Shown piece after piece: positions 1-11,100 of a stretch of 64,000 nt of DNA. Made by a program: the position numbers and the translations under genes. Each line of letters begins with the position of its first letter. Positions within the stretch are counted from its first letter, which is position 1. The notes beneath the pieces were generated by a model that worked only from the letters and a program-made list of their open reading frames with translations, was not told the origin of the DNA and searched no databases. This DNA comes from Halichondria panicea (taxonomy: Eukaryota; Porifera; Demospongiae; Suberitida; Halichondriidae): NCBI RefSeq assembly GCF_963675165.1, contig NC_087377.1:17815018-17879017 (forward strand), written 5' to 3'.

Positions 1-221
1 ACTATTCAGTATTATGTAATCATTATTTTGTGTGGCACTGTCTCCATGCAGAGTTTCAAGTGCAGTAATTTAGCTGTATCTTCATTATCTTGTGCATGTA
101 TGATGTGTTGCCGAAATCAACCATAGTTTTTGCAGTATTAATAATTATACAGAGAACCTAGCTTTACATTGTAATATATTGGTATAATTGTGATTAATGT
201 ATTATGCCCCCTCACCATTAG

Positions 222-3200
222 GTCAACTCATGTTCGGTTTTGGAGAGCTGGACTTCACTAATCCTGAGCCTAACAATATTACCGTCTCTGTCACCAAAAG
301 TGGGGCTAACATCGGTGACCTCGTCATCAATATCACCCCACTGACGTATGCCCAGCTGGAGAGTATGGGAGTGCCGATACCTGCCGGGATTGGGGCGGGG
401 GCCAGACCTGATCCAGCCGAGTGTGAGTTCACACTTTAGTATGTTTAGGGAACTACATGTACACTGCATGTGAGTTATATTGCTTGGAAGCCAGCCTATA
501 TAGCTGTGAAGGGTGTAAATTAGACCAACCGCATATATAATTATGTAGCAGGTAAGTTTGGCGAATGTAGCTATTATGTTTAATTTGACGATCCTAAACT
601 TGCTTTTTTTTCTCGTACTGACAGTTGAGGCGAACGGAAAGCAAGACTTCAGCAACGATGTCATCCAAGTCACGTTCCCTGCCACCACTGCGGTGGACCA
701 GATGGAACAGGCAGTCACCATCTACTTTAGGAACGATGATATTAACGAAGCAACGGAAGGATTCTATCTTCACGCCACCATCGACACTGCCGCTAGTAAC
801 GCGATGGACGTACAGCAAGCCAGTCCCGTACGGAGCGGAGTGACACTCATCAACATCAACGACGATGACAGTGAGTTGATTGGCATCCTCACACATCAAT
901 GACATGCATGCAAGTCATGCACAAACATGCACATGCACAAGCTATTATATGATAATGGAGGGCGCTGCAGATGATGATTTAAAAATATCCTATTATTTTG
1001 CTGGAAGGTATTCAAGTTTTATTGCAAATTTGTGGAAAATGTAGCTATAATTATTATTATTATTGATTCTCAGCACTATAATTAAATAGCAGCTCAATAT
1101 ACTTGTATAATTATGCACATTTGCTTGCTTTGCGCGACCTTAGTGTTCTTGTGTGTACAACATCGTAGTCTGTGTACAGCTTCCCCCTCATCTCCTCTGC
1201 TAGGCACTACCTAGTACTATCTAGTGCATTTATGATCTTATGCATAGTGTATATTTCCCTATAGCTACATTTCCTGGTGATAAGAATGTCAGGAATCTTT
1301 CCTCTGAATCTTTCATTTCCCATTCTTTACAGTTATACGTGTTGCTTTTGAGATGTCTGCCTACACTGTGCGTGAAGATGCTGGTTTGGTTGATGATCTA
1401 CTCTTTGTGATTAAGGAGGACGGACGAGCTTCGGAGCAAACCCTCAGGGTATTGGTAGAGGCGTCAGTTCCAGCACAGGGTCGTGCCATCAGAGGTACAT
1501 CAGTGTGTGTACAGTACCGTATTACTAGAACATTTTGCTGGTGAAAAACCTTTGCGAATGAGCCAAATCAGCAGAAAAGTTGACCCTTTGCAATCTAACT
1601 ATTGCGTTTATGCAGTGTGTGCACAGTATACGTACGCACCCACTATACTATAGGCCCAAATTAGGGGAAGTGCATGTGGGCTATAAATGTATATAGAGTG
1701 ATATACCGTATTACTGGAATGTTTTGCGAACATCATTATTATGCGAACTTTGCAATGGTTGATCAATTCGCAACAATAAAATCGGCAAAACCTAAATTAT
1801 TACTAGTAAATACACACGATCCTACACGATCCTTGCCAGAACGCAATAGTTAGATCGCAAAGGGACAAATTTTCTGCTGATTTGGCTCATTCGCAAAGGT
1901 TTTTCACCCACAAAATATTCTAGTAATACAGTATTTATATTGATGGTCCATAGTTCGTGTTGCAAACGTCTGATTATAGTCGTGCATGGTATAAAATTAT
2001 AGAAATTAATACCTAACTGAAAATTTAAGTCCTTTACAAGCTACGTACATAATTTACTGTTTTTACGTCTAGAATTGCTTATATAGACATGTTGCACGTA
2101 TCTAATTAATGCACATGCTTGTTCTATAATTACAGGTCCAATTAGTTCCGGTCCAATCGATTTCATAATCCCGGCGCTCAGTGATCCGGAAGAAGTCACC
2201 GTTCCCATAGAGTTTGTGTTCGAGGTCGCTGACTCCCGACTCAACATCTCATTCGAAATTATTGAAGATGCTATATTAGAGTTATTTGGGGACCAGATGG
2301 AAAATTTTGTTCTATTGTTGTCCATAGCTACCAATCCCGCTGTGAATCTGCAAGCCGGTGACAATACCAGGGCCACTATCTTCATTATAGATAACGACGG
2401 TATATTGCTAAACTTCTGGATATTACTTTAAAGATTTAAAAACAAATCTTTATCATTATATGTACTTTAATTAACGCATATAGTATTTCATATACCATGC
2501 ATGTAACTGCATGCACATACGTAGCTCGATTCCCTGCTAATGACTAAAGCTAATAAATGGATTGTACTTCATTATTAATTTTTATACGACTAACGATTTT
2601 TCACAGTTGGTAGAATCGGGTGGGAGCAAACCTCGTACAGTATTGTCGAGGGCGATGCACTGCCGTTCCAAGTGCTGGAGGTGTGTGCCCGGATACTTGA
2701 GCCGGCACAGATTGCATCGAATGTGGAGGCAATTATTTTTGCTGACAACGTGGACATTGGCTCTGCTATCAGTGAGTGAGGATGATTACATCATTATTAT
2801 AGCGTAATAATTATTATATCAATTTATCTTTTACGAGTGCAAAAACATTTTGTAATTGTGGTATAATAATCTTTAATTGTTTCTTTATTTCCTCCTTCTC
2901 ACAGGTAATTCGGATTACCTTGATTTAGAGCCGGGAAGTTTCAGTGGAGACGATATATTCATAGTAGACCCTGGCTTCAGGGGGTGTGCCCAGTTAACTG
3001 TTATCGGAGACGTAATGCCTGAGGGGAACGAAACACTGCAGCTACGACTGGTCACTGATATGGGGAACCCAAACATTATTGTCAACGCTAACTTCGTGTT
3101 TGATCCAAACGTGACTGAAGTCATTATCATAAACGATGATGGAGATATACCAAGTATGTGTTTATATATACGATTACTATACAGTGGGCTATTTTCTTAT

Positions 3201-4632
3201 AGTCAAAATATTTGTATTTAGAGCATTAAATCGAAGGCTTTACGTCACCATTCTGAGCTGTACGCAGAACTAATTTCGTACGAAATGTGGTTTATACGAA
3301 AATGTGCACCCAACAAAAATTACCCACTATTATATTTGCATTGTATTTAGTCTATATACTCCTCTCTCACCACAGCTCCTATGCCTAGCCCCTCCCCAAG
3401 TTCCACCCCAAGCCCATCCCCTTCCCCCTCCTCGACAGAACCTCCTCTCCCACCACCCACAGTTGTCATGGTATCACCATCCCCTTGTGAGTACTCATTT
3501 GCTTGTGTGAACATTTTTGTATAATTATACGCAATTATAAATATGTCTAGAGGCTATTGTTGATTGCAGTCCTCCCGCCCCCACACACACAGCGGCCACA
3601 CCCACACCCGACTCCTCAGTTCGTATGGGTGGAGATCCTCACTACAGTATCCTGCTGCCCACGGGCCAGCTCCTCTGTTACTCTGTCCAGGGAGAACACA
3701 ACTTTGCCTTTAATCTCATCAGCAATAAACTACTCCAAATGAACGCTCTGTTTATCGCCGATAGCCGGAGAGAGGAGATTACGTGGATCGGAGAATTAGG
3801 AGTGGTGGTGAAGGAAGGGCCTAAAAAGAAAAGTGGAAATTCGACATCGCTGCGCTTCTGCTCTAAAGAAAAAATGGTATGCGTCGGGGATAAGATTAAG
3901 TTGAATGCTAGCGGTGTGGAGCGGCTGACGTTTAGTAAGGGCAAGTTGTCCATATCCGAGCGAGTGGAACAGGGAGACTTGGAACGGCCCGAGGTTAGGG
4001 TGGAGTTTCCCGATATGGGAATCAGTTTTACGGTTGTGTTTGTGCGTGGAAAGCACTTGGATATGATGTGGAATAAAGTGGAACCAAGTATGGAAAAATC
4101 TCATGGAATGATAGGTAAAACTAGCAAAAATATATAATTATTATTATAGTAGACACTGTTTGGAAAGTTTCTATGATTTATATAGAAGCCCAATGAGCTG
4201 GTTGTAGTGTCCCGAACGTAGTGAGGGTTCTACTAGCCCTGAGGGCTTCTAAATCATGTGGAAGCTTCCTAAACAGTGTCTATACTATATAGTGAAACTC
4301 CTCCATCACTCTCTCCCTTTTCTCTATATTGTTAAAAATTATGCTGTTTCTTTCGGCCTTGTGCAGGTCAATTCTTCCGCCAAGGTGTGAAGATCGACGA
4401 GGCACGACGATTATTGCTCCTCCCTAAGTTGGAGCCGGTGGCGGTGATGAGGAAACCTGTCTGGCACTTTATGGAGAGAGAGTCTCCGGATGAGAAGTTG
4501 TGTTGGGTGGCCATGAACCAAGGTTACCAGGGCAAGGGACTCCTCCAGGGACACTACCTCGACTATCTAGTAGATGACGTCCTCACTGCGGACTTCAAGT
4601 TCAAGAAGTCCAAGAAGAAGAGATCAGCCTAG
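222..4632 (+). CDS. Gene A: secreted Calx-beta protein with ITIH C-terminal-like domain (5' partial)
   Basis: Exons: <222-422, 625-870, 1333-1494, 2136-2399, 2607-2771, 2905-3153, 3376-3486, 3593-4114, 4367-4632; every internal junction is phase 1 and the 728 codons end at TAG 4630-4632. No start exon was seen in bases 1-221, so the signal-peptide exon probably lies upstream. Three Calx-beta-like units are each made of two exons, shown by patterns such as YSIVEGD followed by acidic strand ends (INDDD, IIDNDG, IINDDG). A Pro/Ser linker (3376-3486) follows. The last two exons resemble the C-terminal domain of inter-alpha-trypsin inhibitor heavy chains: GGDPHYS at 3631-3645, a LCYSVQG-like strand, SHGMIGQFF across the last intron, and LCWVAMNQGYQGKGLLQG. 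In ITIH proteins the Asp-Pro of this DPHF site is cleaved and the Asp is esterified to a glycan; whether that happens here is inference. The exon 3593 acceptor was chosen because only it keeps the GDPH frame. Proposed role: extracellular adhesion or matrix protein. A von Willebrand D-type domain is the alternative reading of GDPH. Confidence 0.8.
1706..1931. mobile_element. Mariner-type MITE in gene A intron 3
   Basis: Inverted ends CCGTATTACT...(left) and ...TAGTAATACAG (right) are each flanked by TA, as expected of a Tc1/mariner-type non-autonomous element. No coding capacity. Related full or partial copies are seen at about 1512-1620, 19315-19500, 50803-51000 and 52484-52689, all intronic or intergenic. 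Family name unknown to me. Confidence 0.6.
4150..4282. repeat. Hairpin element in gene A last intron
   Basis: Left arm TAGACACTGTTTGGAAAG is mirrored by CTTCCTAAACAGTGTCTA on the right, with a second complementary pair (AGAAGCCC / GGGCTTCT) inside, so the element folds into a long imperfect hairpin. It lies wholly inside the intron before the last exon. Non-coding; probably a small MITE. Confidence 0.6.
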
Positions 4633-5114
4633 AGATAGTAACTCAGGACAACAGTTTTTATTACATATTATATCTAGTAGAGACATTTTGTAGAGACAAT
4701 TCTTTAGTTACCATGACATAGATCTATACGTGTACAATCCTTTAATTTGCTGTTCATTTTCACATTTGATAATTATAATTAATATATGATCTTTCTTAGT
4801 TCTGCAATCCATAATCAGTTGGGGTTTTGAATGGAGTGTGGGTTACTATGGTGCCTGTATCCAAGGTGGGGGAGTGCCACTAAATAGATCATGAGGTGTG
4901 TGTAGTTATGAGAAATGGTGCCTTAATCTCAGTACCTACCTGTACCAGTAGCCATGACATTCCACTGTATCCAAGGTGAGAAGCCATGTATGTATAAGCA
5001 AGAGAGGTAAAGAAAGTTCACTCAGAAGTCAGTGCACATCGATATCCAAGTTAATATCTCAGTGTATAATCACAGCTCACTCTAAATTATAGGTAGTGGA
5101 ACCTAGGCTACAAG
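4633..5114. other. Intergenic region between genes A and B
   Basis: 482 bases from the stop of gene A to the ATG of gene B. They should hold the 3' UTR of A and the promoter/5' UTR of B. A TATA-like GTATAAGCAAG near 4991-5001 resembles the better supported TATA of gene C (TATATAAGC). No ORF or repeat of note. Confidence 0.4.
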
Positions 5115-8084
5115 ATGAAAGCCAGCAATGGTTTGAAGTTATCTTCGTGTGTCTTTGTACTGCTGGTCGGATTGTTAGTCAAGCACACTACAAGTGAGTT
5201 TCATACTGTTGTGGATCGATAGCAATTTTAGTAACATTAAATCACTGTAAAATAATCTATGTACACTGGAACGCCTCTATAACGGATACTTTTGGGAAAG
5301 AATATGTTTTGAGAGGTGGTCATGGACTAAGGTTATCAGGGACTGCTTAATATACAGAGGACCATGTGGCCTTTGTTGAGGGGTTGTTTTGGACCTGGCC
5401 TTTATAATTATCCGCACAGTTGGCCCTCAGGGGTGGCCGTTACGATAAGAGAGGTTTCACTGTATCCCACATCTATTCGATATTCAGCAGTATTAGGTTC
5501 ATGTGGAGACATGCATGCTCAACGTTATTGCAGAGGCAAATTGCTAAATCGAGGCACACGTGTCGTATCTCCTCTGTGTATGGTTAGTGACAGTGACACC
5601 ACCATCGCTGCATGGTTGCTCCCTTATAGAGCACATGCATACAATCCTCTCATGCAGCGGTGACATCACTATATAGTATAGTATGTGCCTCTCGGGTTCT
5701 ATAATCATGGCTACTCTTATCTACTCTTGCTCTTGGTGATTTGTCTGGCTTCACAGCAATGCAAAGCACAATAGACACCATCGCTGCATGATATCGTTGC
5801 TCCCTGATATAAGAACCCATACATGTACACGCAACCTGCTCATGCATGCAGTGACTAGCGGAGACGTAGACAACTGGTACTACAGCTAATGTTCACTTAG
5901 AAACACATTCCATATGTTATAGTCCATAGCTGTTTGCGTGCACTTCATAGCTATTCAGGAATGTTGGTTGAAATTGGTACCATGCATGCGATTGTATCTA
6001 ATATTAATCATCCATTCTTTTCCCCATTTCTGCAGGTCAAGTAGTACTTGGTTTCTCTGAAGAGGATTATGCTGTTGTCGAGGGAAGGAACGCCATGGTA
6101 ACCGTCACCAAGAACAACCAGAATCAGTTTCCCATATCGCTGAGTATTGTCCCGTTGACATACAGTCAGTACCAGGGTATAGTGCCGACTGAGATACAGG
6201 GCATCATCGACACTGTGACACCCACCCCGGCTCAATGTGCGTGATTTAGTTGAATACGGTACACTTCCCCACCACACACACACACCGCCCCCTCCATAAA
6301 CACACCCCGCCCCCTCCACACACACACCACCCCTGATCCCTCCCTATACCCACACACAACCGCCCCCTCCCCATCCACACACACACACACACCACCTCCT
6401 TCCCACACACAACTACCACTCCCTCCCCACCTACACACACACCCTCACAGTTGTTCAGGGGGGCAGGACAGATTTCAGTGATCTGTCTATTCCCATCACC
6501 TTTCCTCCCAGTCTGAGTAGTGATTCTGTCACCGTTGCTGTGGGAGCAAGTGATGACTTCATCAATGAAGCTAGTGAAGGCTTCATCATTATGCTCCGTG
6601 TTGACCAGATTGACCCTGCTGATGGCACGCCCACTTTTGTTCGAGAGGGTGTGGCCTTGATGAGGATCACTGATGATGATGGTAATTAAACTAATTAAGC
6701 AATGAAGCATATAATCTAAGAATTTACAATTACAATTACCCTGTACATGCATGCAACATGACTCCCTTTCACACACCCACCCACACCACCATCCACACAC
6801 ACACACACCCACCCACACATAGCTGTCAGTATTTCGTTCAGTGCGCCATCTTATGATGTGAGTGAGGGTGCTGGTCTCCTTAGCAACCTGGTGTTTATCG
6901 TGAAAGATTTGGAGTCTGAGCAAAACTTAACCGTCATTATCAGTAGACAGATCACTTCAGCAGGAGCGTCATTCGCCACGCCAGGTAAACATGGAGTCTA
7001 AAAAATTAAGTCAAAGATGTTTTAGGTTTAGAGATATTTTTTTGCTGTGTACAGAGGTCCGGAGTTTGCAGAATCTTGGCATTATTAAAAAGCGTTCCTT
7101 ATGATTATGGAACGTGTGTATACACTGTGGTCCATAAAAGGAACGCACAGTGTGTGCTCAAACTATTCACGTGTTGCGAAGATTCTGCAAACTCCGCTCA
7201 TATAATTTAAATTATAATTATAGAATATCGAAATACGCCCACTCATTCTCCACACAGATGTTGACTTTGTCGACATTGTCACGATGAGCTTCACTTTCCT
7301 CCCCGCGGACACCATGCTACCCATTGCCATAGAGATATTGGAGGACACGGAGCCAGAAGCAGACGAAATGTTTACGTTGATAATATCAATTCCCCCAGGT
7401 CAACCCCGGGTCACCCCTGGCACACCTCCCCAGGCTGCCGTGGTGATTGCAGATGATGATGGTGAGTGATAGTAGCCATGACAACACTCAATTTATCGTG
7501 TGCGAACGTACGACTTTTGCATGTGCTAACTATTCCTTAGCAACGTGTAATATTATATTATAGTAATTACATCATTAATGTAAGAGCTGTTTTCACTGTT
7601 CTCGAACTATTGATAACGAGGGGGCGGGGGTTGTACGTAGTTGAACATCTTTTAACTGCCATACTTTAGTTTAGTTGCATTGATCCGATGTCAAGAATTT
7701 ACTGAAAGCTTAGAAAAATACGTACCTTTCAAATGTAAATCCGAAATTTCAGCAGAGCTACAAATTTGTCATTTGTCCCCCTTATACTCATGTCCTATGA
7801 ACTATTCAGAACCCAAAGTATTTATTTTTAATTGTACAGTACTTAGCCCCTCCCATTACCACACCCCCTGCAGGTACGACGCTCGAGGTGGGTTTTCTAC
7901 AAACCACGTACACGGTCATGGAGGGGGAGGACGCTGTCATAACGTTCGGCCTTCTCACAGACCCTACCCTTTTAACGGCAGATGACTTTGCGGTCATTGA
8001 TATTGAAGTAGTCGCGGATACTGCCACTTGTGAGTCTGCATGCACTTACGATATTTGTGTTGTTGATCGGGGAATTTGCCATTT

Positions 8085-8127
<43 letters not shown>

Positions 8128-11100
8128 GCACAGCCTCTGTGGACTACGACAGCTCGGCCGTGGCTGACGGGTTCTACTTTATTGCCGTGGGCGGGGCCAC
8201 CAGCTCGTTCACTATACCCACCACCCTCGATACTGATGTCGAAGGCAGTGAAAGTTTTGTAGTTAGACTAGCTTTCAGTCAGGAGGTGGGCAATGTAGCC
8301 GGAGATTTTGTGGTCAGGGAATCAAACCGTCAAGCTACTGTGATCATTCAAGAGCCCGGAGGAAATGAACGTACGTAAGAGCGTACGTGTTGCCTTGGTA
8401 ACTTTGTCATTGGTCAACAAATTTTCTTTCAGGCAAAATTTAAGTCCCTCGAAAATTGGGAGCTATACGGTGTATGAGTTTACAACATTTTTGCTACATA
8501 CGTACGTTGGATATTGCCAGCATTTTGTCATAGTTACAATGATATCTTTTTGCTTATAATTATATATCAACATTTTGGATAGCATTGCCGTCAGAATTAT
8601 TAATACTACATAGCGTTTCCATGGTTACACAACAATGATCTCCCTCTGATTACAGCCACTGTGCTGGAGCTAACACCGAGTCCATCCCTGGCCGGTATTG
8701 AGGGTGACATCATCACGTTCACATGCGGCCCACCGGAGAACGATCCAATCACTCTATTAGTCAATGGGCTCGCAGATACAACGGTAGCATTCGATGACGC
8801 CACGGGTAACCGCACGTACAGTTTAGGGCCGCTGGATCGCAACATGGAGGGGAACACGTATCAGTGTACAAGTGGGACACGTATGAGCGAGATCACCACC
8901 CTCTCCGTCTACTGTAAGTGGGTGTGGCTAACAGTTGTGATAGTTATGTAAGCACAAAAAACAGCTGAAGTAGAATATGTATTTTTTCTATTAACATCTG
9001 TACGTATAAATGTACATACACTGTATATATAATTATACTGCTGTCGTTGTGTCAATAGCCTTATCTCCGCCCCCACACACACACTCACACCCGCCCACAC
9101 ACACACAGACCCTCCCGTCTTCACTGTGGGTGCATTCTTCGAGGGTAACGAAGGGGATGCTCTGCGTATCAACCTCTCGCTAGACGGGAACCCTCTTCCT
9201 CTGGATAGCTTCTCCTGGACATACGATGGACAGCCTTTGTCTGCGGAAACAGGACGACTTGTATTTGGGGCGGAGTTTATAGAGTTCACGCCCCTTCAAC
9301 GTACAGACAGGGGGCGGTACATGATAACCGGTAGCAACCTTGCCGGCAATGGAAGTGCCTTCTTTGATCTAGAGGTCTACTGTGAGTTACTTCGTTTAAT
9401 TTACAGTATTAATATTTTAATAATGAATATGCATGGAGTGCCCCCTTTGAGAACACTCCCCCCCACCACCGAGTTATTAGGCCGTCAGAATGGAATCCCT
9501 GGACTTGGTATTGACTCTCAATCACTTTACCAAAACTGCACAACAATGCTTAATAATTTTAGCTAGGCACTGGAGTGAACCTTATTCATCTTGTTGTATC
9601 TATATGTATGGACTAGAAGCTTCATACGTATTGCCATACTATTGTTCATACTTACCCCCCCCCCCCTCTCCTGCAGATGTTCCCTCTTACATCGCTGACC
9701 CCGTGTACACTGTCATCGAGGGTCAGCCCGGACAAATACAGCTATCACTGGACGCACGCCCTCTTCCCGGGCCCAGCGAGTTCTCTTGGTCACGTGACGG
9801 TGTCCCCATCTCCTCGTCAGGTCAGGTGACACTCACGTCCGACTCTATAGACTGGAGCAGCGTGAACAGGAGTGATGGGGGAGCGTACATGGTGGTGGCT
9901 ACTAACAGAGCAGGATCTGGAACCGCTTCGTTTCAAGTGGTCGTTATCTGTAAGTAATCTTGTACGTAGCGACGAATAATTATATGAATAGTGAACACTG
10001 CTGTCCTGCGTACATTATATCCTAATTAGTACAGGGGGTGGAGTATAGAACAAATATACTTCCGTACAACACAAAGCGAATCAATTGTATCAGCTGTTTG
10101 AATACGTATTGGTATACTGTTACTAGGGTTGCCATTTGCATAGCTACATCACCAGTAGCTATAATAATTATAGCTATAATAATTATTATGTTGATTTCTG
10201 GAAAGTGACCAACCAGCCTATCACTATATTATTGTTGCTATTAGTAACCCGCCCTCCCACAGATCCTCCCGTGTACACTGTTGACAGTCGTATTGCCGTG
10301 GTTGAGGGGGACCTTGTTCGTATCAACCTGACCCTAGATGCCAACCCAGATCCCACGTCTTTCACATGGACCCGTGACGGTGTCCCCTTCACCCCGCCCC
10401 CGGGGGGGTCTGTGGGGGTCAACTTCATTGACTTTGGGGGGCCTATTAATCGGACTGCTGGGGGTAGCTACACCGTGCAGAGTACCAACGATGCAGGCAC
10501 TGGAAACGCTACTTTTCAACTTGAAATTTTATGTGAGAATAAATACAATAATTATATATCTGCTATCAAAAATCTCATGTGATTGGGGAGTGGCTATCTT
10601 TGAAACGTGTTTACATGTACTTTTATGCATTTTTATTGCAATCACCCATGTCAACTACTTTTTATTAGGAAACTTTATATTGAGAATTGTATTAGCTGTT
10701 TGAATATACTGTTACTACTAGTAACCCGTCCTCCACAGATCCTGCCGATAGTCGTATTGTCGTGGTTGAGGGTAGCCCTATTCTTATCAATCTGGACGCT
10801 AACCCAAATCCCACGTCCTTCTTCTGGACCCGTAACGGTGTCCCCTTCACTCCGCCCCCTGGGGGGTCAGTGGGGCCCAACTTCATTGACTTTGGGGGGC
10901 CTATTAGTCGGAGTGCGGAGGGTACCTACACTGTGCAGAGTACCAGCGATGCAGGCACTGTCAACTCTACTTTTCAACTTGAAGTTATACGTAAGATCAA
11001 AAATCCATCAGTTGTGAATATTTCGGAGATTGGGGAATGGTTATCTTTGAAACGTGTTTCCTTATAATGTTCTCTTTATTGCCGAGTCACCCATGCATGC

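Noticed and set aside
3557-3742. Alternative reading of the gene A exon starting after TTGATTGCAG
   Set aside because: That acceptor would put the ITIH-like exon out of frame with the phase-1 linker exon; using the acceptor at 3591-3592 restores the GDPH frame.
3625-4114. Von Willebrand type D domain in gene A/B
   Set aside because: GDPH fits both, but the downstream motifs (SHG-IGQFF, LCWV...GKGLLQGHY, few cysteines) resemble the ITIH C-terminal domain and lack the cysteine-rich VWD pattern. A profile search would settle it.
6246-6923. Minus-strand ORF rich in Gly, Val and Cys
   Set aside because: Produced by the CA-rich intron and the antisense of gene B exons 3-4; low complexity and no independent support.
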